Part shown: positions 45,474 through 59,500 of the stretch, in pieces
How the letters are laid out: every line of letters starts with the position of its first letter
How positions within the stretch are numbered: position 1 is the first letter of the stretch
DNA from: Mesaphorura yosii
Lineage: Eukaryota; Arthropoda; Collembola; Poduromorpha; Tullbergiidae
DNA: 64,000 nucleotides
Assembly: GCA_009869945.1 (NCBI GenBank)
Contig: WIXG01000136.1
Location: 120,747 to 184,746 of the forward strand
Reading direction: 5' to 3'
The notes under the pieces: generated by a model
Database searches by the model: none
What the model saw: only the letters and a program-made list of their open reading frames with translations
Told to the model about the DNA's origin: nothing
Program-made: the position numbers and the translations under genes

Positions 45474-48400
45474 TTAAACTGAAGCTAGACTAACTGCAAA
45501 CTGGATCGACAAGAATAAGAATTATCATTTTATAACCATTAAACTTTAAACAATGTACTAATTGAACAAGATCTCGAGCTCAACAACTCAACAACACAAG
45601 CCGAGCGGAGTGTGCACGGTTTGAATCTTTCTTTCAGCCGCTACGTGGAACAAGAACTTTTTCACTGCTCAAGACACCAATAGATCGTTCCGTCCTGTCT
45701 ACCGTGGCTTGTGTAGGCTGGGACTTGGGATGTGCGACGCATTCCCAAACTATCCAAAGTTATCCAAAACCCGAAGTTATCGTCAGTCGTCGGGTAGGCC
45801 ATCGGGACGGGATTGGCTACAATTCGTCTGGAATCTAACTTTGGAAACCCATGCAATTTTGCTAAGCTCCTGAGCCAAACTACAAGTAGTACATGAACTT
45901 ACTTGTACCAAGACTGCGTAATGGAAATATCAAATGAGATCTGCAACCATTAAATTACAACCTGAGAATAAATGCTGAATCCTTAATTTTGGGATTACAT
46001 TAGGAATGAATCTAATATAAACGGCATCTCGAATCCGATGAACTTGCATTGAGTTAAATCATGGCATACATGCCTGTGATTGTTAGAAAAGTGATTAATG
46101 ATTTCGGATTCTCACTTTCTCATTAGAACGCGTGCGCTTGGCTTTGCGTGCTGAGAACAACCTCGGTTTACGTACTTGGAATACCTTTTTGTCAGATGAA
46201 AAGATAACATTTTGTAAGTAATTATTAAGTGATGGAATGTGCGCGCCAGGACAAGAAAGCCACGAATGGTGCTCGGTGTCCTCAACTCGACCAGCGTGCA
46301 AAACTCAAAATAAAATCTAAAATATGTAGACGTAAAACTTGCCTCGGCTCGGCAGCCGACACGTGATTTTGTGTTGGGGAAATTGAGACAAGTTCGTAAA
46401 ATATGCGATAATTCGAAACATTTCTTAATTATTCGACTGCGTGCGTGCGTGTAACTGAAATACGTCAAGCTTAAGAGTTCGAACATAATTCGCAACGTTA
46501 CATAACACAAGGGCGCAACACGGCGCATTGTAGAGTAAAGCACTGAAGTAAAGCGAGAGGAGTTTTCCGACTCGTTCAGTAGAATAATTTCAGATCTCTG
46601 AATCTGAAATTCATGCGAAAAGGTAGAAAGGCATGATGAAAAGAAGGAACGTCCCATTCCTCAGAAACAAAGAATGGTTGGTTTATGGAATTTTGAGTAA
46701 ACCTCAAAACTGGGGAAAAGCGAAGGAGAACTCAACCCAAACCCAAACTGCCAAAACATTTTACATGCCACTCGCACGGTGCGCACCACTCCTCTCTTCG
46801 TGAACTGCGCAGTGTTCTTTCTGGTACGCAAATTGCACTATGCGTTACAGCGAATAGCATGTGGAGAGAAGTAATTCTCCTGAAAATGTCATGATTCGCT
46901 GATTTCCTACATATATGCGAGACTCATCAGAATAGCAAGATGAACATTTGTGACTTGGGATTAATTCTTCAAAACAATTGTCTTGGTTTTGCTTGTTAAT
47001 TTCAAGGTATCTCAATTTTAGCAATGTAATTCCGTTCAATTTAATGCGTGCCTGCACCCAAGCTGAGATTTTCCATGCGAAATGCGAACAAGAAAATAGC
47101 TAAGAATCTTGATAAAATTTTCTTCTGGTTCAGATGAGCAAGACAAGGGTTCATACGTGTGGATTGTGGATGGGCCACAATCTTCAGCCTGCTTCGCGTC
47201 TGGTATCTGGTTGGTAGTGGCAGCGCACACTTCGTAGTAACATTTCTTTACTCTGCTCAGAGTTTCCTCCTTTTGTGGGCCAGACTCACTAAACCACACG
47301 AAAAACAGACAACGAAACTTGCTTGCTCCTCGCCACGACTTTAGTCGGTTCTGAGCCGGTCTGGCTGACTGAACTACTGAAATGCATGTATCAAGTTAAG
47401 CAGTAACATAGATCGGACCTACGCTTCGGAGTGTACCGGTGCAATTGCGCTTGACATTTGGAATTTACAAAATTGTTGCAAATAAATGTCAATTGTCATC
47501 TACTTCAAACTTCAAGCAATCCACCACCAGTGTTAACCAAAATTGACATGCTTCAGGCACCGCCGGTGTAAATCATGAGTGCTCATTGCTCATTTCGCTG
47601 CGGAGCTTATCCAACTTGAGGAGTTACCGGTGTTGAACCCGAATTGTTTAGTGAACTTAATCCGTGCCTTTTTCCTTTGATTGACCTGATCCACCGACAG
47701 TGTGTGTGTTCTCTAAAATCACGATTATAGACGACTCACTCAGTGCTTTATCGTATCTGCCTTTCCTGAATACACAAAATTCATCTGAGATAAATTTGAA
47801 CGCATGAGTAAGTGCTTTCACCTCAGCGTTAGGGCACAGCTATAGGTGAGGGAAACTATTTCTATATTTAAGCATATTTTACAATAAGTGAGACAGGGAA
47901 GAAAGTTTAAACTGCTTTTAAATTGGGAAAGAAAGTAGCAATAAAATTAAAACCCACAATCCGTCTATCTTCACCACATTGGGCGACTATTTGCTCTATG
48001 GTCAGCTTTTCGTCATTATTTTCAGTTTACACGGCGTGTGAGATGTGTGGTCAACCCAATGCCATTAGAGCACTTTGCGCGTGGCCAGCTGTAGTTGGAA
48101 CGAGTTTTAATCACTTGGTGCTTCAAGTTGTTAAATCTCATTAACACGTAGTAATGACAGAGCTGTGGTGTTGGTCGATTAATTAGCACGCATTTTTAAA
48201 CTCAAAACTCTCTTGTCGCAAAAACACAAGCTATATCTGTTCTCTGCGATGTCAAACGCGCTTGTGCTTGGGTCAGTCGATTCGAAATCAGTAACCAGTG
48301 GCATAGCTTAATCTGCAATCCGCATGTGCCTTGGAAGTTGCGTGTGTGTACAAGTTTATTGAAAGGTGCAGGGTTAAATGCAAGTTCATCAGTCGTCTGC

Positions 48401-50091
48401 TACTACGTCTTAATTTGTATCTGGTGAAGATTCGCTCAATGCACATTATTTTACTGAATTAGATAATTATATCGCCAAAAAGGTCAAGAAGGAAACACCC
48501 ATTTCTTTAAGAGGAACTTTTATGCTTTTATCAAGTTCTTGGTACGGATTGTCAGCAAAAATATTTTTCTCAATTGACTCCTCTTGACCTGTAGTACTTA
48601 AACATTCGTTTCAACATTCAGATCGGCTGGGATTGATAGACTGAAATCTGGGTCACATTTTACGTAGACGCAAATTGGCCTGAAATAAGCCAGACTTGGC
48701 CGATTTATGACGAAACTAGACAATTTCCTTATTTATGACATTTTCGCTTATCACGTCAATCTCAGTAACAAGTGTCATCAACATGCATTTTGACTGAATC
48801 AGTAGATTGACCACCAAATCCGTGATCCGCCTTCTGGTGTGACCACTTTAACATTAGTGAAACGTAAGATGTGACATGTCAATCACCACAGCCGGCATCG
48901 AAAGAAAATATCTGTGCTGCATACGGAATTGGATTAATGCCCTTTGCGAACGCGACAAAAATACCTAAACTTGATTTTTTAAGTGAGTAACTTGTTAATG
49001 TCTTTTGCTGAACTGGTACAGTTGTTATAAATTAGGAATCTGTTTTGCGAATTGCGAACGAATATCGAATACCAATTTCGTTAATGTGGACGATCCATAA
49101 AGAACGAGTATTTTTTCTGTGAGGTCGTACTCAATTGCACTGAACTTGAACTTGGGAGCTGCAATGCAGTTTTCAGTTTGGGTCTGATTTGCAAGACGAA
49201 GATTATAAAGACGCAAAAAGCCTGAACTGAACCAGATAATTGTTAATAGGAAATCAATAATTCATTATCAGAGCTGCATTGTTTCGCGTGCGTGTATCAG
49301 TATAAAATACAGTATCGTCATGTACGTGATGTAATTTCATGTAAACCTGGTGGGCAACAGATAAGAAGCTTGTTTTGCTGCTTGTTTTGCTCCTTGCTGC
49401 AGCAATGCCAAAATTCTTAATAAGACATAAAATTTATTTACGTTTATGACCTTGCTGTTTGCAAAGTTGCAATGCACGAATGCTCAACTATTGAATCAAC
49501 GGTGAATTTGTCTGAGGAAAAGATAGTAGGCAATGGAAAGTGCCCTTTCTCAAGCAGAAGGCAGGTGCAAAGTTTCTGAGTGCAATACATGCAATGAGAA
49601 ACAATCGCCAATTTGGTTCTTAATTTTTAATTGTTTTGAAGGAATTGGACAGGTTGAAATTTACGGCGAAATTGTACTCTCGGCTGAATTTTCGTTTAAG
49701 TAACGCATATATAACATTTGCACTCTTTTCTGACAAGTTTACGACCGAAAAAGAAGATTTTCCACATAATAAAACTGCCGGTATGCGAACAATAAATAAC
49801 ACAGTATCTCTCAGTCAGTTATCTCAACTTTTGGGAGACGCTTGCATTTGCATTTTGTTGAGACTCTTAAAATCAATTAAACAGGCATCTCGAACTCGAG
49901 GGCGGAACGAATTCAGTAGGAACAGAGGCAACATGGCACTCGTAACTAGAGAAAGAAAGAACGCAGTGATTTTGTGCACTGTACAAACTCTGAAATCCTT
50001 TCACCTCGTCTCATTTTATTTCTCTAATTAATTGCATTTTCACCGTCCACTACACATTTAATGCCGTATTTTCAATGCTGTTTTATTTTAG
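45474..50091. other. 4.6-kb gene-poor span between UQCC2 and castor
   Basis: No supported gene. Two minus-strand frames stay open for 181 codons (46657-46112) and about 120 codons (47395-47036), but they lack recognisable domains, a partner exon or convincing composition. The span probably holds the UQCC2 promoter near 45.5 kb and castor regulatory sequence. A GC-richer patch lies near 46.77-46.83 kb. Confidence 0.4.
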
Positions 50092-50241
50092 ATCTTCGCA
50101 CATCCCACCTGTGTGGAAGCCATCAGCCTAACAAAACTGATGGATGACATCGCCCATCACATGGCAAAGTCAAAGAATTCAGTGACTTTCTTGTATGACA
50201 GAATTCTTGAGCAATTTGTCCTACAATGAAGATACGAGCAG
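50092..50241 (+). other. Possible castor 5' exon with a short reading frame
   Basis: A good acceptor (GTTTTATTTTAG, ending 50091) and a donor (CGAGCAG|GTATCT at 50241) bound 150 bp. One frame is open for 45 codons and ends in TGA. Because of that stop it cannot be castor coding sequence, so it could be a 5'UTR exon, a terminal exon of another gene, or nothing. Confidence 0.25.
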
Positions 50242-50512
50242 GTATCTATCAGGAAGGTTTATAATTGCTAATTGCTGGCGACCCACACCTCAAACCCTCA
50301 GACTCTTGTCTTGTTAATTCGCCGTAATCTGCCGTGCAGCAGTTCGGCATATGCTGCAATTTATTAAACATTTTTATTACCCCATGCCAGTTGATAAACA
50401 CTTGGTCTCGAACCAGTTTTTAATTTAGACAGTCAGAACCTGATATCTTATTTATTTTCATGATTCTCCCTTGTTGGTGCTGATGCTGATCAACTGACGC
50501 ATACAAAGTGAA

Positions 50513-53500
50513 ATGGAATACGACGACTCAAATGAAACTGAACTCGAATTGTCCAAGAGTCGTCTGAACAATAATAACAATGAAAGCACTTATACACTTC
50601 GTCACGAGAGCACCATGAAAGACGTCTCTATCACATCATTCGCCCAGGAAATGTCCCCATCATCCTCGTCATCTCGTAGAAACAAGAGAAAGAATTTCAA
50701 ACCACGAAATATTCACGAGTACGAAGGCTCAGAAGAAGAAGGAGTGGACAATTGCAGGAGCATCTCCAAGCAGTTGTACAGGCTCAACGAGGTGAAGAAC
50801 CAAGAAAAAGTCAACCATCGTGAATCGAATGTTTTCGACGAAGAACATGATTTCCTTGCGAGGAGGTGCACGAGGACCGCGGCAGGCGACGATTCGGGCT
50901 CGGACGGTGAAGGTGAAGGCGAGAGGCCGTTGGATTTAAGCGAAGTTCAAAACAGTAAGTCAAAGCCATGTTAATGCGTACGTGCTAATTCTGAAGAACT
51001 CTGACCGTTGCGTGATGTGATGACCAGAGTGAGTACAGCAATAATTTATACATGCGAATATGAATGTGATTTTAGATTCTGCGTGTAAGTCCAAGTTTAC
51101 CAAGTCATTAGCATCATCCTCTTCAACATCAGCAGCAGACCAACATGAACTTGATTCATTGCATTTACATTCATCATCTCCACACCACCAATTTCTTCAC
51201 CCATCATTATCGTACTTCTCGCCGATGGATCTTCGACTCTTTGCGAGCCAGAATGCTCAAGGGCTAGTGGACCAACGCAGTCATGAACTTAACAACTTCA
51301 TGAATTTGACAAGTTGCCCGATGCCGGCCAATAATATTAGCAACAACAACTATGCCTCGATACATGAAGTATTCGGCAGCAATGGTGCAAATTCAAGTTA
51401 CCCTTTAGCGTTCGCTCCAGATTTTGCTCAATCAACGATGAAGGAACTGCTCGGGCTCTACGGAATCACTGAAAACCTCAGACAAGGTAAGCCACGTCTT
51501 ACATTTCTCGCATTCCGCAATCAAACAGGCAATTGTCATCTTTGCAAACTTTTCCTGAGCAATCATTTGCACTTACAATTTGCATACTGCATTCACATTC
51601 TGCTACTGCCATACGTTCGGGCAGTAAGCATTTATTTTTGTTGCTCCAAGTCAAATAGTCAAATAAAGGTGTGTGCATTTCGAGATTTGTTAAATGCTCG
51701 TCAGCTTACTGTAAAAGAATCTCGCTTGAACACCTAAAAAGGATTTCTGAAATATAGTCATTTCATTTCTACATGCACATAATTATAGCTTATTAACAGA
51801 AATAATATTACTGAGCATCGCGTTCGCCCAAGCATCGCCGTAACGTTTAACGTTGCTGAGCATCTTGTCTTCATCTCACCGTCTTGACTTGGCCTGAAAG
51901 ACAGAATATGATTGAGTATTGGTGAAAAACGTACACAGCAACAAAAAATGTGTTTTATAAATAAAATATGCTTTATTTGAACTTCAAAAAGGTTTGATGT
52001 TTTAAAATATTATAAATGAATGCTAATTTCCATATTTTTTGCCGTTTGGTCTTTAATGGCACAAATATACAAGATATTCAAATCGCTGCGTATGCAGGGT
52101 GTAATGCTCAAGTGTGCCGTGTGTGTGCGTTCATTTATAATCTGAAAACGGACTACCACACAAACCAATTTAAGACCAACCCTTTTCTCTCCGCCGTGTA
52201 AAGACTTCGTTTACTCCTTCATAGTACCGAAGTGCTATTTCCTATTGACTAAAACATAGATGCATTTCATAGAATTTATCACAGATCGTTCGTTTGTTCT
52301 TTTATGAAAGAGCATATACGGTGGTGTTCCGTACACCCTACCTACACTGCTGTGGCTATACTGACTTCTACCATTAAAAAATTATTAATAACCTCAGAGT
52401 CTTTCCACCAAAAGCTGTCAATCAGATGTTGGGTGTTTCGATGAATAATAATTTTTTCCTCCTGATCTTGCGACGTAAGTGGAATTAACCACGCTTGGCT
52501 TTATCGTATCGTATGTGATCAACGTGGATCGGAATTAAAGGTGGTAACAAATATGTGAACTGCTGCGTGCCCAAATCCCTCAGCACAATTGTCCTAATAT
52601 AAGCCACGCATAAGCCCTTCATTAAAATATTTAAATAAAATAATGTTTTTATAAACTCATTCTTTCAAGTATAAAAATAACAAAAGACTCGAGGAAAAAA
52701 TGGATTTAAGACGATGAGAAGACAATCAAAAAATTCGGGCCACATGCTGATTGCATTGATGAGGTACAATCCTTATCGCTGCTGCGCTGAGCTACTCAAA
52801 GGGTTGCGTTTGTGTGTACGAACTCCGCATTCGCGGTGTCTACACACTCAGCCAGCTAAATATCGTACGAGCAGGCGTAAGCTCTTTCTTTTTCGCGATC
52901 ACCGTGCAGTAATTATGAAATGGAGAGAAAACTGATTGTTATTTCAGGATTTTCATCTCGACTGATAGATTTCTGAGATAATGCTACGAATCCGATACAA
53001 TGTATTATTATCTCACAAATGTGAAATGAAAAATGATCATCACATCACATTACAAGTGGCCGAACGGAATAAATTAAGTCCAAGTCAGAGTCAGCGGAGG
53101 TACTCACTTTAGTGTGAACCAGTGTATGCAAAACGTGTTGGGCATGAATTCGATCATTCGACGTGTTCACATCCTGGTGAAGGTGGTCTGATCAAGTGAT
53201 ACTGTCCAGATTTATCCATCAGTTCTCTCATGTTGGAAAAATTCAAGAAAGATGTGTTTGTCGGGCAATTTCAAGGTTTTTCACAATTTACGTTTTAGTT
53301 AATCCTGTTTTCAAGAGTGATGATGAAATCCTCTGGCATGTGTCTATGATTAAGCTATTTTTCAATTATTTTCTATTATGTCATTAAGTAAGTACATAAT
53401 AATTTTGTATTCATCACGTCTTTCGTCTAGCTGAAGAGGACAGCAGCAGGCTAGACCTAATTTATGGCTTACATCCACGAGTCTTGACATGAAGACCACT

Positions 53501-56500
53501 CCTCCGACTTGTGTATGTGTTCGGCTCACCCCGCTGCTCACAGCTCGCCACCACATGTACCTACTAATCAAGTAGTCAATGAAATGACGAATTAATGAAA
53601 GGTCAATATTACAATTGACCTCTGCTGCTCTTTGACTTGGCTTTTTTTATAATTTGTATAACTTTTACACCAAAATAAGATGAGATGACATGCGGACTTG
53701 AGCGAGCTTATCTCGCATCGAATATCAAATATGTTAGCTTCATATTTTACGACGTAAAAGAGGCAAACAGTCGGCTCCCATGAGATGTAAAATCACATCT
53801 TCTGCTTTGATATGCGTATCAAGTAAACAGCTTTTGACGGAAAGTGTAGTTAAGGTCTTTAAATATAGCTATAGCCATTAAGCTTGGGTCTTACTGTACT
53901 CCCATTTCCTGATGTGATGGGGTTAAAAGTTGAGGTACGCATTTTATGGAAGTAACTTCGAGTCTCGCAGACATTTCTAAGAGATGATTGTTTTGTCTGT
54001 GCCGTCTCGTCGATATGACTTTCCCATGACCATGTGTTTCCTAATTTGTATGAAATGCTAGACTTTTTAAGGCATTTAGGCATTCAAAAGAGGTTCGTTG
54101 GGAGTTAGGCTTTTCTTTCCTGCTATAAAGAAGATAATTCATAATTACTCTTTGACCTCTGCAACAGGGCATTAGATCCCATAATAATTAGGTCGTTAAC
54201 ACAAAGCAGTTCTGCGGTGGCAGCATTAAACGGCAATTTACGCATTTGACGACACTTCATTTTTGTAGAAATTCAATTTTGCAGCGTTTTATTGTGGGAT
54301 GACGAGATGAGTTGAAATATTTCATTTACTGTAATCAAACTCCGTTTTCTGTATATTTTCAGCAAGCGGGGCTCCGACAGGAAAAACGCCGAGTTCAATG
54401 GACATGAGAAATTACGACTTGAGTTTTGACTCAAGTGGAAAACTCGACACAGCGAAGGTAAGAAACGTAAATTCATTTACGCCTAAAGTATTTCACCGTG
54501 AAATCTTAAAATTAACTCCACCAATTGTTGAACTTTAGGATTGTTTTCAAAGAGTTATGCGATAGGAAAAGATTTTCAGGGAAGTTGATTCTTCTCGAGT
54601 TTCGGGACTTCGTTGAGCTTTACACTTCCTTTTACGTGTAAACAATGCAACGCGCGTTGCGGAGTGAGAATAATGCAAAATCAAGACAGGACGAATCTAA
54701 TTCTTACTCTGGTCGAAATGACATGCAATTACTGTAACCGCGTAGTTCGTTCCTTGTAAAATGAAAAGAGAATTTATTCATACACGGCATTAATTTGAAC
54801 ATCGTTAATTCGTCTGTTCATTGCACCGCGGCAGAGCGTTCGCTTTGCGGTATATCTCTTTAAAAAATCTAAATGAAGAAGAATTATTTAGTCGAAGAGG
54901 GTAAAGTGGGAAAATCGACGGAGGGACTCGAGACCATAAAATCTCTTTCTATAAATAGAAAAAAGAAGTCTTTTGAGTATTATAAAAAGCGATTTACCGC
55001 GTCGCGCAGCGCGTTGCTGAGGAGATGAACATAAAAAATGCAAAGAATTATACATTTGATCGCACAATGGTGTAGTTAGTATTTAGCATTTGAGTTGTCG
55101 GAGTTGGTTGGACATCAGTTTGTCATCCGTGCATTTGTAGACATTATGAACATGAACATTTTTCAGAATATTATTATAGAAAACACTCCAAAGTCAGAGT
55201 CGGAGCCAAAGTTAACGTTTTGCAGACCAGCGAAGCAACGAACATTTTCATTTTTCGTACGCGCTAATGTGCAATATAAATTTCCATTTCGTACAATTGA
55301 TATAAAACAGAGAAGAGGAGAATTTAAATTATAGAATATGCCTAATCAACAATTATTACTCTGAAGATTTTAAAGCCCCAAGGTACGTGCATAACACCAC
55401 CAAATGTTGCGTACTTCTCTGCACTGCAGTCGCAGAAAGCAGCCAGAGCCATAAGTAGCCGGACCATTCAAAATAAACATTTTATAAAATATAATATATG
55501 TGATTGTGATTGAGGATCTTCTCTCTATGGATTCTTCACAGCCCGCTTAGCTCTTACTTGGACAAGCATTCTCGTTCGCGTAGGCCAGACCAGCCGCAGC
55601 CCCTCAATATCATCATTACAACGAACAAGCATTGTGCTGTGCGATTGTGCTACACAATGAATGAGTGATGATGATGATTGTTTGAAGTTTAATATTGAAC
55701 TTCATCTTTATTTCAAAATCCATTTTTTGTACAACTCGCTCCGCTTCCAACGAACCACAGGGATTTATTCTTGTACTTTTCCATTATATGCAAATGAGCC
55801 TTCAATTCTCTGAATTTGTTCTTGCTCCGTGTCGTTGCTGTCCAAGTCCTTTTAAGCTCGAGAGTATTTTGGGATTTGAGGATGTAATTTAGAATGCACT
55901 GTGTGGTCATGTTACATAATGTACTAAGCCAATACACGCGTTACCACTCACAAACTCCTCAATAGATCTTCCATATGAAAATATTGGAAGTTTATGCTTA
56001 CGGCTTTCTTATGTCATTTCATTTCTAAATTCGCAGATGATGGTTCCGGAGAACATGGCAAGATTTCTTGTGGCGGTCCAAGAGTCCGTTAACATGGCGA
56101 ATTCCAGCAGTGATTCAACTCTCCGTAATTCCCCGCAGCAAATTCCTCAACCTCACAACCACCGCGGTGAAAGCCTCGGTTTTACCTCGCCTACAAGTAT
56201 TCTCGAATCATCAACAGCGTTATTTCTGAACAATAATGGCCGAGAAGATAGCGCTCTACCAGATCTCAAGTCTAATCAACCGGTGAAGAAGAATTGTGAC
56301 ATGAATTTTAACGACACCAACAGCCATAACAAGATACTTAACGATTCGTCGCACTACATCAGCACGAGAAGCAGTAGACGAAGAAATGACAGTCCACCAA
56401 GCGAGAAACCAAACCAAAGCGAGTCAAGTAGCCAGAGCTTGCTCACCAGTCAGAATAATAGCAAAGCAGCCAAGACCAAATCAAATTCAGGTAAGATTAC

Positions 56501-59500
56501 CAGCTGAATACTGAATACGCTCTCCATAATCATTAAAACACAATCTTCGCCAAGTAAATTGATCAGAGCCGATTCATTTGGTCGAGATCCAGGAAAGAGA
56601 GTTCAATCCAACATCTGCTGCGCTTTTTGTTGTTTTCTTCTTTGTTATTTGCTGCGTTTCCCATCCTTCCTGTAACTCTTCTTTCAGGCCACTCTTTCGT
56701 TCATTTTCGCTGCATTAATAAGAAATGTGATTCAATTGAAAATTTTGAAGGTTAATTTTTTTCAGATTCAATTTTAAAACGTAGAGAACTACATGAACGG
56801 TGTTTTGATATAAAAAATAATCCTTTGAACCCCAAATCGAAAGGGTTGAGATGAGAAATTGTATACTCACATTCTCCGCCGTATTAAAGTTCTCGGGTTT
56901 CAATGTTGCTCGTACTTTTTTAAACGGACATGATGTGATCTGAAAATGTATAGGAAAAAATACAAATACACATGAAGGATGAACGGAATACATGGAAGGA
57001 AAGAGTTGAACGAATTTATTGTGTATTGACATGAATTTGCCCTAAAACAGCATAATAATTTCTCGTTATTTACTCACGGGTTATGTTCTTCGATCTGTTC
57101 CCTCACTCTGAGAGAAAGAAGGATTCCAGAGTAAAAAAATATTAAACTTTGAGAGAGGCGAACTGAGATAAAGCATTTTGAGCTCTTGGCCTGCCGAATA
57201 AAATTGAAGTTTTCTCATATTGAGTTTTTTATGAAGTCTGTTCATGTACAAGTCATGAAGTTCAAGTTCGAGATGATTGATGACTTTACATTTTCCAGTC
57301 TCTTACGAAAATCTGTTCTTAAAATTAGAAAAATATTACTAAAAGCGAAAGTGAAATGTAATCAACCTCCTGTTGAACGTCGTCCCAACTCAGCCCTTGA
57401 GATGAGAAATATAATTTGATCAAGGTTACTCATTCCTGAATGAATTCACAGGAAAGTCTGCAAACTTCGATCTGTCGTCGTTTCCCGTGATCCGGGAAGG
57501 TCTGCTGGGCAAGGGTAGTGGACCTGTTGACTACACACGATACGTGAAACGATTCGACAGCTCAAGCGATTGTGGATATCAGCATTGCCAAGACTTGAAC
57601 TATAAGGAGCATTTCCATTGTCTTCAGTGCTCTGAGGGAACACGAGTTTTCATTAAGAAGGATGAAATGATTCGTCATTTCAAATGGCACAAGAAACGTG
57701 ACGAGTCTCTTCAGCACGGGTTCATGAGGTTAATACCTGGTCATGCATTCATGTTCTTGTTCTCTAATTACGCACATGCATACCAATTTCAAGTCGTGAT
57801 CTTCGCTGCTTTCAGGTATTCATCTTCGGATAATTGTAGTGACAGATTCAAGGAATGTCCACACAACAGAAAACAAACGCATTATCACTGCATTCATGTA
57901 AGTTGCCCATTTCTTTGTTCAAACAACGTAAAACGGTAACTAACCAGTTCAACTGAATGTGTCAGGATGGGTGCGTGAAGGTGTACGTGAGTACGAGTGA
58001 TGTCCAAATGCATTCAAACTATCACCGAAAAGATTCTGCAATTATTCAAGAAGGGTTTCAGCGATTTCGGGCCACTGAAGATTGTCGGGCGGACTACTGC
58101 GGCTTTCGTCTTCAGCATACGACTCATTTCCATTGCAGAAGAGAGTCCTGCCAGTACACATTCAAGAATAAAGCTGACATGGGTAAGTTATCATTTTGAA
58201 GAAATTAGTGCAGATCAATCCGAGACAGTAACCATCTATCAGCTATTGCTACAATCACTCTTTGAGCTTAAGCCACTATTCGGCCACATTTCAAAATAAG
58301 ACAATGACGGTGTTGGTTTATGCGAACTTCCTACTTTACTTTTTAGAGAAACACAAGGCCTACCACATCAAAGGAGAGCAAATGTGCCGTGATGGGTTCA
58401 AGAAGTTTATGAAACATGAGGTTTGCAATTACCCAACCTGTCGCTTCTCGCGTGTCTGTAATCACATTCACTGCATTCGTGATGGGTGCAATTATGTACT
58501 TCATTCCTCTGGACAATTATACTCACACAAGGTTAGTACAAGGCATTTTATAGGTGCCCACACTGAAGTGGGGATGGCGACGCAGAAAGCGACGGGTATC
58601 TTTAATAAATGTTCGCTTCTAAAACTCAGCGGAAGCACGAGAGACGGGACTCGGAGCTTGCATACAGACGGTTCAAGCTTGCTCAGAGTCTTATGCGTGG
58701 CACAATTGTTGGGACTGACTTGTCAAGCATGTCCTGGAGTGACTCGCTGCCTGTCAAGTCGGACGATGATGATATCAGTCATTCCTCATCACATCAAAAT
58801 GACGATCAAGAAGAAAGTTCAGAGAAACAGATTGAGTCATGTGTCAGATGTGAGTTATCGCGTGAAGAACATTTTCATTGTCAAACAGAATGCTGTAAGG
58901 CACTCGTTCTCCGGTAAGTCACATATTTATCCTTTGATTTGATCCCATGCGGAGAAATTTAGATCTCACAAACCATAATTACATGATAAAATGGCTCTAA
59001 TATAGAAATTCCGAAGATGTGACTGAGCATATTCGAAATCATGAGCTTGAGGATCGTATATCATCACTCGCTTACTTCACCGTCGACCCCGCCAATTTTG
59101 ACGCTCAAGACTCCACAATTCCATGTGTCTCTGCGAAGTGTCCGTACCAAAATAGTGACAAGCACTACCATTGTTTATGGGTAAGTTTCTCAGGCCGAGC
59201 AAGGAAAGCATGCATGCATGCCAGGTCCACGTTCAAATCGGCACTCCTTTTCTATGTCCAATGCTTTCTAGGGTGAATGTACAGAAATCATCTTGCCAAG
59301 TGACACACCATTCAAACGTCTCGAGCATTTCAAAACACACGAAGCTCACAAGCTCGACATCGTAGCAGAGAGCCAAGAAGGTGAGAACGCAAGTCTGGAT
59401 GGCTTCTTCAAGCGTAAACGAGGTCGTCCGCTCAAAAACCGCACAATTGAGGTACGTTTCGCAACATTCTAATCCCGAAAGGTTTCGGAAGGCGCAAGCG

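Noticed and set aside
46112-46657. Minus-strand 181-codon open frame
   Set aside because: No domain, signal peptide or splice partner, and its Ser/Phe/Arg-rich composition looks like translated AT-rich non-coding DNA. About one frame of this length is expected by chance in 64 kb on six frames.
47036-47395. Minus-strand frame of about 120 codons containing GPQKEETLSRVKKCYYEV
   Set aside because: It reads fairly naturally, but there is no ATG, no clear partner exon and no recognised family, so it is not supported enough to call.
49636-50031. Plus-strand 131-codon frame upstream of castor
   Set aside because: No domain or splice logic, and the composition is typical of chance.
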